DNA of 64,000 nt from Rotaria sp. Silwood1 (Eukaryota > Rotifera > Eurotatoria > Philodinida > Philodinidae): the NCBI GenBank assembly GCA_905250075.1, contig CAJNOP010000015.1, forward strand, positions 2,247,068-2,311,067. Direction: 5' to 3'. How positions within the stretch are numbered: position 1 is the stretch's first letter; the number at the start of each line of letters is the position of its first letter. Shown here piece by piece: positions 12,450 through 25,757 of the stretch. Below the pieces are notes generated by a model. That model saw nothing but the letters and a program-made list of their open reading frames with translations. It did no database searches and was not told where the DNA came from. Position numbers and translations under genes: made by a program.

Positions 12450-14987
12450 GTTTTCTTTTTTCTGCAAAATAAATGCTCTATTTCTGCTGCTCGTATAATG
12501 AGAATTGTACAGATAGAAAAAAAAAAGAACAGTTTGTGATTGGTTAGAAATGAAAAATTTGAATAAGATTATTTTTATTTAATGAAGAAAAAAGATGTTA
12601 TTTACTTTAATCAGTTTAAATTTATTTTATTCATTTTCGATTTTAATAAATTTTACTGTAGAGGTTAAGTAATCATTTATGATTGGTTGATAATGCGACT
12701 TGCTATTTTTAGTGTGCTTCTTTTTTTTTTGTTCTGTTATGTATGACGAAAATCGTATTGTTCGCTTGCATTCTTTTTACTAAAACCAATGTTAAAAAAC
12801 GAATAAGAAATTAAAAAGAATAGGAGAAAAAAAGTCAACTAATATATTTTTTTTTCTTTTCTTCTATCCATTTATGATACTCATCTTTCAACTATGAAGC
12901 TTTTTTCGCTATCACCGGGCTAATGTAGTACATTTGATATGCTAACTATGTACCACACTTGCCAGCGGTAGATAATGAATAGAGATTTATTGATACATGT
13001 GTTCTCTCTGATTTCTTATATGTTCATACTGTTTGTCACGTTTGTTCTTATGATAACTGTTTCATATGAAAGACATCTTTCTAATCAATACTTAGTTTTT
13101 TTTCCTTTTGTAAATTTTTGAAATATATATTTGCTCTTATGACATATGTCCGATCATTTAATGATTCAAAAAATTAATTTTTCTAAAACTAATTATCAAT
13201 CTTAATTGATTGAGATAATCAACAAATTGAAAACAATGTTCGAAAATAACGTGCATATACGCATTTAAGTTTTGTATACCATTCTGTACTAATAAACATT
13301 TCACACACAAATTGAAAACATCACAGTAGCAACAGATAATAAATACGAACAATTCTCTGAAGACAAGAAGAACTTAAAAAAGACTGCATAGACTTCTGTT
13401 CTCTCCTTAAAGACATATGTCTCACAGGCACGCGTATTTTTCATCCGTCTATCATTATCATTGGTTATTTTCAGAATATAGGCATTTATGAATAACAGAA
13501 ATATCACATTATGATAAGAGTATTGATTAATTTAGTTTGTTTTCTATTTTGTATCATATAAACAATTTGATGTTTAGAAAGTATTGAAGAGATTTTTCTA
13601 TTCGATTAAATTTTAATAAAAACAAGTATTCAATCATGTTGTCTATCGTAATATGAAACCATTTATTGCGTTTATTATCGTCATTATCAAGTAAATTGAT
13701 AGTCTTTCATGTCAAATCGATATGAGAATTCAAGGAAAATAGTAGATAAACTATCACTTGTGTTTACGTTATCGAATAAGAAATATTTTCTCTTTCTAAA
13801 ACGAGTTATATCAAATGTACTAATCTGAATATATCAGATTAATTTTATTCATTAATAATTTAGAATATCTTCTATCTTGAAAATGACATTTTAACATAGG
13901 TTTCTATGAATTAAAGCAAAGAAAATTATACAATTAATTGTCCAGTCACTGATGAATTTGATTAAAGTTTTTGCTTACGCAACGCATATAAAGCTATTGC
14001 TTGTCTAGACTAATTCAAGTAAGTTGATTTTTATCGATCGTACATTTTAAATATGAATAAAAGAAAGCTGTATTCTTTATTCAAAACCACTTAAATTATA
14101 AATTTTTGAGAAGGAAATGCATTTCATAATTGATTCAGTACACGAAAATCTACAAACTTATGAAGGAACTGTTTCAACAAACCAATTGCTTTTTCATCGG
14201 AAGCAAATGAATTGTAAATTACCAACCGTGTTGATTTCGAATAGAACCATGGTAGATCTTTTTAAGTCGTCATATGCTTGTTTTCTAGAAAACCACTCTT
14301 CTAGACGAACAAACTTCTCGCCGAAAATTTTTTTTTCGGTTCGTTTAGCGAACGGATATATCTGAAGTCCTCTATTGTGTCTTATCGTTCACAAGTTATG
14401 AAGAGTTCATCTAAAAAATTTTCTGAAAAGTCAGTTAATTATATTCTCAATGATAAAACATCTTATTTTATTATTTTTTTACATACCAATACAATCAAAA
14501 AACGTCGATCATGTATTAACATATAAGAAAACGAATAATTGACAGCAAGAATATTCTTTTTTACACTATACAGACAATTACGCAGTCAAACTTTAGAATG
14601 TTCGATATTAGCAGTACGAGTTTTTTGTAAAAAATTAACGTAGATCGGATGCCAAAATCTATCTTTTCATATAATTTAGTGAATGCGACAGGAATTCATT
14701 TTTCGAGAATTTATTAAAACTATTGGTCTATATCATGATAGTAAGTAGTGCATTCTAACTGTACTGGAAAGCAGTCATAATCTCACAAACACAACTCTAA
14801 CTGTCAGCCTAGTATTAAACTGCTAGTCTCGGACATTACCTTGTCTCATTTGTGTCATTCAACATCGAAATGAACATGGGAATTCACAGTAAAGCTCGGA
14901 AACAACGAATCCTGAAAAGGGTGTGGGTGTCAGTATCTCTTCATGGACATCCACAACCTTCTTTACACACTTTAGAAAATCATTCTT
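12450..14987. other. Intergenic, upstream of the homeobox gene
   Basis: AT-rich, with only random short ORFs (for example 14117-14365). It is presumably the promoter side of the divergently placed homeobox gene. The last 70 bases (14919-14958) hold a short GGGTGTGGGTGT ... ACATCCACAACC inverted motif next to the assembly gap. Confidence 0.45.
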
Positions 14988-15087
14988 NNNNNNNNNNNNN
15001 NNNNNNNNNNNNNNNNNNNNNNNNNNNNNNNNNNNNNNNNNNNNNNNNNNNNNNNNNNNNNNNNNNNNNNNNNNNNNNNNNNNNNNN
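14988..15087. other. Assembly gap (100 N) followed by an 18-base poly-C run
   Basis: Exactly 100 N, the usual placeholder for a gap of unknown size, is followed directly by 18 C at 15088-15105. A TGTGGG-like motif stands 30-70 bases before the gap. The gap probably conceals a G/C-rich low-complexity repeat that stopped the assembly. ORFs running through it are meaningless. Confidence 0.97.
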
Positions 15088-15105
15088 CCCCCCCCCCCCC
15101 CCCCC

Positions 15106-16345
15106 AAAGATTGTGACAGATATCTTGCGATTCATTTGGATTGTCTTTTGATTGATTGATTTAAGCTCACTAATAATCACTTTACGATTCGCTTTATGTA
15201 ACCATTGACATTACTTTCACACTTTTACCAGTAACTGTATTAAGAACACTCCTCTCTTGTTTTGGTCATTTCTGGTTCTCGAAGAGGGTTTAGCTGCTTC
15301 GCATAAAATTCTTACCATAGATAGAGTACCTAAAGTAAAGAAACACATTGGAGGAAAAATGCTAAACAAGGTTTTTGCGAGTTTTTCGAGAAACTTTGAT
15401 TTTTCATAGGAACATATCGAATCTGCTTATGATTCTCGTCTAATTTTTTCTGATCGGCCTGAATATTTGTTTGAGATGCTTTAAACTATATCTTAGAAAC
15501 GGTTTTAAGCTTTTTCAAACATGTCGCAGTTTTGTCTCATATGACAAATATGTAAAGGCTCGAATCCAAAACCAAATGATTGCTATCCAGAGTGCTATAA
15601 ATTCAGATAGAAAAGTCGAGAACAAAAACAACTGATTTCATCTCTGAAGAATACTTGCAAGTATCTGCGATCGAAGTTTCAGCTCGTTCGGATAATCTTA
15701 TGCGGGGTTCGTAAGAACGATTGATATGATTCTATAAAAAAACAAGATTTTCTCAAACAAATTGCAAGACCCTTGTTTAAAATGTTTATCTTCGAACATA
15801 TGTCTCCTTATTTTAGCTGTTCTATGTGTCGTAGAAATTGTATGCAGATGAGTTGTATCCTCTTCGAAAACCAAAAATCGCCAACAAGGAGGGACTACCC
15901 TTAAGTTCTTTTAGTGCTGATTCCTCATCAAAAAATACACATGATACCTGTTCTAAATTTACCATATAACATAAAATAAATACTGATTTGGCATAGCTGT
16001 ATCATATAAATTTAATACAAGCATCAATTAAAACAACAATAGAACTGAAAGAAAATACTGACTACCATTTTCAATAACACCAATAAAAATATCAATTTGC
16101 GACTTTGGATATTTATGAAGAAGTATACAAAGTAAAAGAACTTCTGCGAGATGTAAGCATTACTTTACTTGTTCAGAATCTATTATGTTTATCAATATCA
16201 GTAGATGATAAATCTATCAACTCAATTGAATCAAAACATCATAATTAATTTGATTCTAAAAATAATTATATTAAAGAACTTGTTTTATTTTGTTTATTCA
16301 ACCGTAACAAATTATATAAGAGAAGTAAAAAAAACAGAATATTGT
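15106..16345. other. Intergenic, nothing recognised
   Basis: AT-rich sequence between the gap and the 3' end of the ERI1-type gene. No ORF, RNA gene or repeat could be supported. Confidence 0.45.
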
Positions 16346-18686
16346 TTAATCTTCAAAGACTATTTGATCATCTTCGCCATCAGTATCCTCATTGAATTCA
16401 GTGTTTTTATCAGTGATTGCTGCAAATTTTGGATCAGATGCACGTATTTCATCATTCAATGATAAAATACAACCATCCTGAAAGTAAAAAGATATTAATT
16501 AAGTCAGTATGATCTTGTAGAAGACAAACCTTCAATAATTCCAATGTTATTCGTGCAATATTGATGGCATCATCAATACCTGAATGAGGACGACCATCAA
16601 AACTAAGACCAAGATTTTTTAACATTTTCTCTATGCCTAAAAATCCAAATGTTATACAAAGAAAATAAAAAAATTCATATTGATTCTATACCACATCGAT
16701 GTACGGGATAAAACTTAGCGAATTCTTTTCGAATATTAATCCATTTTTTAGCCCATCGTGGATAAGTTATTGAACTTAAATGGCATTGCATTCGAAGAAA
16801 ATTTGCAAAATCCCATGGACTAACATACAAAAAAAAAAGATAATTTTATGCCAAAAGAGAAACACACTAATTCTTATTTGATACCCATCAGTAGCAAATG
16901 CTAATTTACGTTGATTTGTTGTTGATAAAAGATTTCGTTTATTTAACCATGTTTCAACATTATGCAGAACTTCAACAAATGAAGGGGCATTATCAACTTG
17001 ATGCTAAAGAACATATTTTTTTTTGTGAGAAATATGTTAATAGATAGTAAAAAACCAAACATGAAATTTCATTAAAAAAAAGCATTTGCCATGGTTGTTA
17101 TGATTTGTATATATTAACCCTTTCAAGACAGGTCACGCATATATACGTGATAGTTTCGAATCAACTCGCAACTGACTTATAAATGTCTCTAATGATACTG
17201 TTTCAGTCTACTTAAAAATGTTGGCCATGAGACAGCATTGCTCTTTATCTCTATGTATTTCTATTCTTTCTTTATGGGTTATTACACGAGAGATACGACC
17301 GAATCGATAGTGAACTGAACAATCGAACTTTTTATATCTGTTCTAAACATAGCCCATCCTTCTTTATCTATGTGCTAACACTACCCATTCAAAGAAACAT
17401 AAATTTCTCGAAAAACGGATTGTCTTACACGTGCGTAAATTTTATCATACATACATATTCCAATACACTCTATGTAGTCAAACGATTAAAACGGCTTCGT
17501 TCCACAAAATTGATTTTTCTAATATTTCACTTAAAAATCCAAAGGATCTATATCTTGAAAGTCTTATATGTTGAAGAGACTTTGTTCAAAACTTCTGAAC
17601 TTTTTATAGAAGCTAGTCTAACTGATTCCTCTAAATGCACAAAGTCTCAGATCAAAATTCCATAGCGCAAGTTTTCCAAAAACTTGGAGTCCTCTAGAAA
17701 ATAGACCTATTAAAAATTCGATAGTTTAGCCATATCTCAACAGAAAAAGAATTCCTTTTATTTTATTTAATGTTATCAAGACTTACTCGTAGTCACAATA
17801 TAGAATCGAAGAACGTCCAACAGTTGGTTATATTCCCTTTCTAATCACATAAATATTTTCATAATGTAGATTCGCATCTCATAGGCAATAAATCCTGATA
17901 TCTCTTACTATAATATGGTTTCTTTTTTTTAAATACATACTTGTTCAATACCCGTTAATTCTGTACAAAATTTTGATAAAATTGGCTTGATTATCGGACG
18001 ACAATATGATTGAAATTGATCGACCTTATTGAAAAAAAATAAAAGACTATTTTCTTTATCAATTTTATTAAAAATAATTTACAATAATTTGTTGTTGTAC
18101 ATCAATTAATACAATTGGAAATTCGATTATTTCATGTTGATAATTTACTTGTTTATCCTCACAGGTTGCTTCAAAATCAACAACAGCAAGATATTCAAAA
18201 TGTTGTTCAATCATTTTTAATGGATTTTCACATCCATAGATTAATTCCAGTTTATAATGATGTTTTAAACGAAAGCGTTGAATTTCAATTTCACCGCTAA
18301 TTACAATAAAATAAGAAAAATTTCAAATACTAAATTTTAGATTGTTGTTTTCTTTGTTTTCTTTTTCACAACCTTGTTGATAATTGTCGTTTTTTTAGTT
18401 CTTTATCAAGTTGTTCAGGTGTCATTTGATTAACAAGAATATTAAATTTATTTAAGCGTTTCTGAGACACTTGATTTGTAATAGGCTTTTGCAATGAATG
18501 TCGTTCAGAGCTCAGAAGACGACGTTCTTCAGCTAAAAACGAATTACTATTGATATCTTTAATCCACTCCAAATCATCAGTCTATTTTAAACGATTAAAC
18601 AAACAATTAATAAAATATTTGCAAACACAAAGTTTTACATGCTCGTTTGATGATTTGGGGTTTCTCTTCGTTGATGACCATGCCAT
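16346..18686 (-). CDS. ERI1: ERI1-type 3'-5' exoribonuclease (DEDDh)
   Basis: Eight exons sum in frame to 346 residues (human ERI1 is 349). They are 18686-18639, 18581-18373, 18296-18083, 18024-17941, 17003-16885, 16819-16692, 16636-16530 and 16477-16346. A SAP-like segment (MTPEQLDKELKKRQLST, about residues 68-85) precedes the exonuclease fold. DEDDh residues are visible: Exo I VVDFEATC with D126 and E128, Exo II FATDGPWDF with D224, and Exo III GRPHSGIDDA with H285 and D289/D290. The block WAKKWINIRKEF is very close to animal ERI1. Known roles of the family are 3' trimming of histone mRNA stem-loops and 5.8S rRNA and, in nematodes, turnover of small interfering RNAs. It acts on RNA ends in cytoplasm and nucleolus with two metal ions. 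An alternative ATG at 18681 is out of frame with exon 2, so 18686 was chosen. Intron 4 (937 bp) is unusually long for this gene. Confidence 0.92.
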
Positions 18687-21600
18687 TTTGATTATTTATG
18701 ATAAAAGGCATCGATCAGATCTGAAAGAGGTAATTTATATATAGAGTAATTTCGTAATTTACATAGTCATGTAAACTAATTTTGAAAAGTTGCACAACCC
18801 AAACAAGAGAAACATAAGCATGATTGGTTACTTGCTCCAAATCATGTACAATATTTAGATGTCGCTTGTCTCAAACTTTAAGAAGTTCAATACAAAAAAC
18901 TCTAAATATTAAAATTTAGTCTATGATTTTAAGTGATCAGTAAAATAGATGAGACAGTCACTACAACATATATAAATGAATCGAATAAAGACTAAATGCT
19001 GAATATCCAAGTTATGATTATTTAATTACAAAATGATCAGTTTATTATATATAATTAGCAGCAATAGAAACAGCAGATATTATTAATAGAGTGTTTTTTT
19101 GTACATATAAAATAGGGTTTAGATATGGATGTGAACTCAAATGGATTTTCATTTCATTCACATCCACACATTCTTATGATCATCATGTTCATCAAGAATA
19201 AGCATAGCAACAGTCATAAACGATCGAATATGGCATAGATTATGATCGTACCAGAGCTCCCAATGATCTGGAGCGAATTTCTTCGATATTATGATGATCC
19301 GAATCTTGAACACAAAACAAAACTTTCAAAAGACATTCTATACTTCTACTAATATTTTTTTCGAAAATCTTCTGTAATTACTCCATCGCTGTTAAAGCAT
19401 TTCTACCATGAACAGCAAATTTATGAAGCAAAACAAAGAAAAAGATAAAACTGTAGTCGTTTTAACAAAATTTCATTATATTCAACAAAATATGTTTATC
19501 TAGTACTCCTTCTTCATGAACAATTACTTGTCATAATACTAATTTTAGTCCTGCTCGACCTCTTAAATCATCGATTTTTGTTAACATTGTTTCTTTAACT
19601 AACAGCTAGAGCTCGTTTGGTTGGTTTCAGATACGACTAGGTTCAGATTCGAATCTGAAAAAGTTGGAACCGCTTTTTTTTATGTATCTCATAGCCATAC
19701 AAATGTTTAAGATCGTACTGTTTCGATCTACGTTGTCTTAATTTTATCAACAGTAACCTTTTTTCACTTTATGAATGATATAGCAAATAAATACATGCTC
19801 TAAATTAAGATCTGTGATAATTGGTTTTGTTGCATCTGTAATAAACTATTCTCCTATTTCCAGTATAGAGTGTATAATGCTTCGACCGTTGATTTCCAAA
19901 ACCCAATATTTTGATTTCTTTTATAGCAAAGTCTTTCATTTGTATTTATATCATCATTTACATATTAAACAAATTGTATCATGTCCATCTTTTCGATTCT
20001 AAGCTGAAGTCAGAAGAAAATATAGAAGGACAGCAAGCACATGCATGTCGTACATAGTTTTTGTATTAAATGGTACAATCCTAGTGAATGTCCTGAATCA
20101 ATCAACAGCAGGGTACTTTTTCGGGTACCCCTGTCACTATTGTGTCATAGAATCGTGATAGGATACGTTACTTAGAATTGTCTTAGTACATGGATACTTA
20201 TCTTGTATCTGCCCAATATCTTTAGCATTCTATGGAAAATTTTCTAATAAGTTAGATGACGGTGAATAAATTTTTATTTATTGATCTTTAAATTTATTAA
20301 CATATCTAATTCATCATTAATGGATTATTTAAATAATATATTTTATTTTCTAAAGCTTACATAATAAACATATTTTTGAAAATACTCTCAACAAATAAAA
20401 GATAACAGAAAATCCCCACTGCACAAAGAACTATGCTTGTCATTTATCGAATTCTGATTAAAATTGGCATGAGATGAGTTTTCATAGAAATACATATAAA
20501 TATATATTTGAGCTTATTTTCATAATCCTTTTTTACATAAATAACCTAAGGACTTTATTCTATCTTTTGATAATTAACTAATTAGGATCTCTGATAGTCA
20601 TTGATCTATATATATATACGTAAATTAGATATGCAATCCAAACAAATCAGAGATTGATAAAGTCTCGACATCATTCGTGAGCATTAAGTACACTCTGATT
20701 GAATCTAAAGAAAAGCATAATGCGGAAGAATAAATCTTCACTATCGTTCTCATTAATACTATAAACAAAATCTAGAAAAGTCTTATTGATAAGTTATGAT
20801 TCAGAATACTGAAGCTTTTTTTCTCGACGCATATAAGAATATATGTGCAGCATCTAATAAACAAATCTGCAAAACTGCAAATGTAAACGACTATTAGCGA
20901 ATGTCGTAATATCAATTTAAATACGAATATTTTGATAATAAGTTATTTATTGCGTTTGATTAGACAAGTAAAATATATGTCATTCATAAATGAACTATGT
21001 GTCTTAAGTCACATCTAATTAACTGTACAAAAAATGTTAAATAAACATTTATATACATATTTTCAATTGAATAATCATTTCTTTTCTATAAAATGCAAAG
21101 AGAAATATATAATTTGATCGTAGAAACTATTTTTAATATCAACGGTATATATTTTTGCATTATATTTAGCAGTTAGATTCATTCGCAAAAGTATTGATCT
21201 ATGATTTCTATCGCAAAAGAAACATAATGCTAATAATTGACAATCGATAAAATTCATCTATCGGTTATGTAGAAATGTTTATAATATTTATTCTGCTCAT
21301 GTCCTTTACTTTAAAAACTTGTTACTTATCTATGCTAATAGGTTCAATAATATATTAGCAGAGACCTTGTTGTCTTCACTTAGTCTTGTAATCAATCGAG
21401 CTTATTTTGTTTTACCCAAGGCTAGCTATATATTAAAGACATTGTTTTTTTGTATTGTATTGATTGTTTATATTATCTATTCTTGCATTTCGTCAAATCA
21501 ATACATCTATGTATTATATATCTATCATCAGAAAAAAGTATTTATTCAGAATAGTTGATTTGTAGCTTTCATTGGCTAATCACACGGCTCACTATTTTGT

Positions 21601-24239
21601 TATACTATTTTCAATGTCATCAATAATAAAGGTATTTGTATATTGTCTTATATTAAAAGAAAACTATGATTTAATTTATTTTCTATATTCATTTATATAT
21701 ATATATGAAAGTTCTTGGTAGCTCCCATGATACATATAGAGATAGGTCAAAGGTTTATTTAAGCTGACCTTAATATGTATTACTTATTTCTCTAAGGAAA
21801 TTGAATAATGCACCTGTTAATAATTTCCGTTAAGTGTATGAACGACAGCGGAAGAACCCAAAAGATGTATGTGCTATTAACATAGAAATGTTTGATAAGA
21901 TGACCTTGTATAAATGATAGCGATATATATATATATATATATATGAGGGTGTGTTTGTCCTCGTTGTTGAACGTTTCTTGATATGTAACAGACCTTCAAG
22001 TGTACTTACTATGAAAAATTATCTTTTTAACAATATTAAATAGTAGGCTCATAGTTTGAGTTAGCAAATTAGATATATATATATATATATATATGTATAG
22101 CTTTGACGGAAATTGAATCTTCTTTTCTTATAGTCATTTATCATTTAATTAAAGTTCATATCGACCGGATATGTATAGAAACTCAATTTGTTATTATTGA
22201 AAATTAAGAATATCTTTTATTTATTTTATACTGTGTGTCTTCTTTAACAGACAACATTAAACTGACGCCTCATAATAATAATCATAATAATAAAAAAAAG
22301 AGAGAAAATGTTACTATGCCATATTATAGTGTATAAATGCAAAATGAAGGACGAAGAAGAAAAAAAAAAATCACTGAACTATCCTACAAACAAACGAAGA
22401 AAGAAAAAAAACTTTAATACCACTCAATAGGTGACTCATACACATGGTGCATGATACTTGAAGAAAAGAGAGAAGAAACAAAAGATTTTTCGGGCCGTAT
22501 TATACAAAAAAAAAAAAAACAGTAGTCGAGTGTTGCATATACTGATGTTTTGCTCAAAACGTCTCGTTAAAGTGAGTTAATCGACTGTTACTAATGCGGA
22601 CAGTTTTTTTTTTGTTGTTCTCAAATGACTAAATTCTATAAGCTGATACGTTTATTTTCAAAAATACGCACATTTCTACTACTGTAATTAATATCAAAAT
22701 AACTATATAATTTCTTTCTTTTTATTAAACACATATGATAGATTACATTATATGAGATATAGAGCACGTAGAACAAATATAACATACTCATTTCTATATA
22801 TGTAAGTAACTGTGTATTACATGTATATCTGACAAATATAGAGTAAGATGGGTGAACATACACACAATTTAATCATGATATATATATATATATTGAGAGA
22901 AAGAGAATAGAGTAAATTGCCCACTTCAATCATTTTATTTGGCGGATTGAGTTTTTTTCTTTCTTACTTTGAGAATTGAATTCTATTTGGTTGAAATAAG
23001 CACTTTTTTTTTCTTCTTGTTTGTGTTGTTTTTGTTATAGTTCCATACGTCTTAGAAAAAAAGAAAGAATTTGATTTAAATCAACAAGCATCTCATTTAC
23101 AATTCTACTACCGTTCGATTTTTGTCCAATTGGACTATGAAAAAAATTAAAGCAAAATAGAAATGTTGTTTTTTCTTTTTCGTTATTGTAAATTGTTTGA
23201 TCTATTTCCTTAGCTATAGACAATCACCATTTTCTTTTCTTATATTTTCTTCGATTATTTTTCTATTTTCGATAAGACTATCCCAAAGATTCTATCTGCT
23301 TTCAGTTCTTTCTTTGTCTATTCTTTCAATTAAGAAAATATATGTTTTTCCATTTTTTTTCTCTCTCTGTCTCTCTCCCTTTCTTTTCTCGTGGCGTTGT
23401 TGTCTTCATCGGTTCACGCCAAGGACATCATCATCATCATCCTCTTTCTTCTACATAGAGCAAGAGAAAGCTATTTCCGGATCGTAAAAGAAACTTTTTT
23501 TTTTCCTTAATACTTCAATTGTTCTCTGTTTCATTATTTCTCGAGATTCGATAAAATAGAAAAAAAAGAAGATAAATATTGTATTGTAAAATATGTATAC
23601 ATCAATCATATTTGTCAAAGAATCTCTTTAATAACACATACAATTTTTATGAAAAAAAATCTCATTTAGAATACGATAAAGTAAGTCTCATAATTCATCA
23701 CTTGTCCGTTTTCTATTTAGTTTATCAGAAAATTGATCATATAATGTATTTAATACTGTGCACATATAATATTCTTCATCTAACTTGTTTGTTAATGTTC
23801 CTGTTGTCATCAACAATTTGCATATGATAGAAGACATTAGTCAGAACAATATACCTAAAGGAAACATTAGTAATCTTATTTCATTCGTCCATGTACGCAT
23901 ATGTAACTTCAATAGATTAGATTTCTCATGTAAATTAAGAAGAAACCTTGTAGGTTTTTTTTAATGATAATGAATATTGACTTGTAAAATAATAAGTTAG
24001 CTTCTAAATATAGTAGTAATCAAAGTAGCCTTTCAGTTCGAGAACATTTTCCAGCTGTTACTCGTAGAAATGAGAACTACCGGCATGTGCATACTATGTT
24101 TATTCAAGCACATAGAGAAGATATGATGACAAAATGAAATGGTTACACATTTTCTTTTCTTTTTCTTTTGTATTTTTTTTTGTAGATTTAATTGTTTGTT
24201 GTTCTTTTGTTTTTTCGTTTTTGTTGAAAAAACAAATTA
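18687..24239. other. Long AT-rich intergenic region with AT microsatellites
   Basis: 5.5 kb without a supportable gene. It contains a weak GGATGTGAA ... TTCACATCC hairpin at 19127-19170. (AT)n tracts lie at 21922-21944, 22071-22096 and 22876-22893. A pyrimidine-rich stretch spans about 23220-23400 and an ATC-type run 23426-23442. The final part is the promoter side of the single-exon gene at 24240, and an undetected 5' exon there cannot be excluded. Confidence 0.45.
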
Positions 24240-25757
24240 ATGAAACTAAAAGAATATTTAAATTTTCTTGTCTCAAGACGAAAAAGTAATGCATCATCAA
24301 AATCTCATAAACCAAAATCTCATCATCAATCATTATCATCAACAGATTGTCATTATGAAATATGTGGATATGACGATGTTAATAAAGTTTCTATTGATAA
24401 TCATCATAATCGTACTGAAATGCTTCTTACACGTCATGCTCAATTAGTTAATACAATTATAGGAATACGTTCACAAGAAAATTTATGTTCATCATGTTCT
24501 CATTGTCGAATATTACAACAATCACAAGAAAAAAATTTATCTTTAAATCATAATTATTCAAGTACATTAGCAACATCGAATCCACGTCGTGAATGTCAAC
24601 CAAATCAAACAATGTTATCAACAAGTAATAATTCTCTTTGGACAAAAACACGACAACGTTCAAAAATTCGTACAAATCCTTGGATTAATACTATTCGAAC
24701 ATCCCAAGCAGAATATTCTATTCATGGTCCAAAATCATCTTCAACACTTATACATTCAGAATCATTTCCACAAACAATATCTAATGGAAATATTCATTCA
24801 ATAAATCCATCGAATATAATTCTTCATCAAAGTGATAGTGGACATGGATTTTCATTATCAAGTTCAAGAATTATTGATTCATCATCACCTGATATAACAA
24901 GTATTGATGGACCTTTATTAGATGACAAACAAAATATTTCATATACAAATCATATAGAACAATATATTCCTTCAGAAATCAAAACTCCTTCTGATAAGAA
25001 ACGAAAAATAAGATCTATTCAATCTCGTTATCAACGTTCATTAAATACACGAACATCTAGTAGTTCAAAGAAATCTATGAATCATAATTATCATTCACGT
25101 AGTTCATCACCTCGTTTATCTAATGATCATTTTTCTATTGAATTTGAAGAAATAGTTGAAAATGAGCATACACATAAACAAAAATCACCAATACGAAAAA
25201 GTCCATTTATATTACCATTAGATGATACCGATGTTAAATTATCATCTCCATTACCAATATTATATTCAACAGCAACATTAAAAAAAACAGATTCACATAC
25301 TATATTAAATCATATTGAAGAAATTGAAAATGAAATTCGAATGATGACTAATTTAAAATTTGATAATGATGAACAAATTCATTCATCTACGATTATTTAT
25401 CCAAAAGAAGATGAAAAACGATTTATTCAAGAACAAGTTAATCAATGGGTTGAACAATGTTTAACAGCTAATAATAATAATAATAATAATAATCATTCAA
25501 CAAATCTTCTTCATACTAAATGTGAGCATTTATCAAATACACTTAAAGATTATGTTGTATGTGTATGTTCAAATGATGATTATGAAACATCAACTTTACC
25601 GAAATCTCAAAATGAAAATGAATTAATGACAACATTTTATATAAGTTCAATATCAACAATAAAACGAACACTTTCATTACTTGATCAATCATTACAACAG
25701 TCGAAATCTCGAACAATAACAAAAGATTTCAAATTTATGCATGAATGTCCATTTTAA
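24240..25757 (+). CDS. Single-exon Ser/Asn/His-rich protein, function unknown
   Basis: An uninterrupted 505-residue frame starts at ATG 24240 and ends TAA 25757. Coding character is clear: animal-like codon use with A/T in third positions, and a length far above chance for this base composition. I do not recognise the family. The first 25 residues are basic (MKLKEYLNFLVSRRKSN), with no signal peptide or membrane segment. A Cys pair motif CSSCSHC lies near residue 84. Most of the middle is low-complexity Ser/Thr/Asn/His and is likely disordered, with basic patches (KKRKIRS, SRYQRSLNTR). The C-terminal third looks more structured: HTILNHIEEIENEIRMM and EKRFIQEQVNQWVEQCL are predicted helices. 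An AAT microsatellite encodes eight Asn near residues 410-417. It could be the large last exon of a longer scaffold or cytoskeletal protein. No function is claimed. Confidence 0.75.
   Translation: MKLKEYLNFLVSRRKSNASSKSHKPKSHHQSLSSTDCHYEICGYDDVNKVSIDNHHNRTEMLLTRHAQLVNTIIGIRSQENLCSSCSHCRILQQSQEKNLSLNHNYSSTLATSNPRRECQPNQTMLSTSNNSLWTKTRQRSKIRTNPWINTIRTSQAEYSIHGPKSSSTLIHSESFPQTISNGNIHSINPSNIILHQSDSGHGFSLSSSRIIDSSSPDITSIDGPLLDDKQNISYTNHIEQYIPSEIKTPSDKKRKIRSIQSRYQRSLNTRTSSSSKKSMNHNYHSRSSSPRLSNDHFSIEFEEIVENEHTHKQKSPIRKSPFILPLDDTDVKLSSPLPILYSTATLKKTDSHTILNHIEEIENEIRMMTNLKFDNDEQIHSSTIIYPKEDEKRFIQEQVNQWVEQCLTANNNNNNNNHSTNLLHTKCEHLSNTLKDYVVCVCSNDDYETSTLPKSQNENELMTTFYISSISTIKRTLSLLDQSLQQSKSRTITKDFKFMHECPF

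Noticed and set aside
14852..15180. ORFs spanning the N gap
   Set aside because: Continuity depends on translating N as X; there is no evidence of coding on either side.
21900..22900. (AT)n tracts as origin or regulatory elements
   Set aside because: Ordinary microsatellites in an AT-rich genome; nothing around them supports a function.
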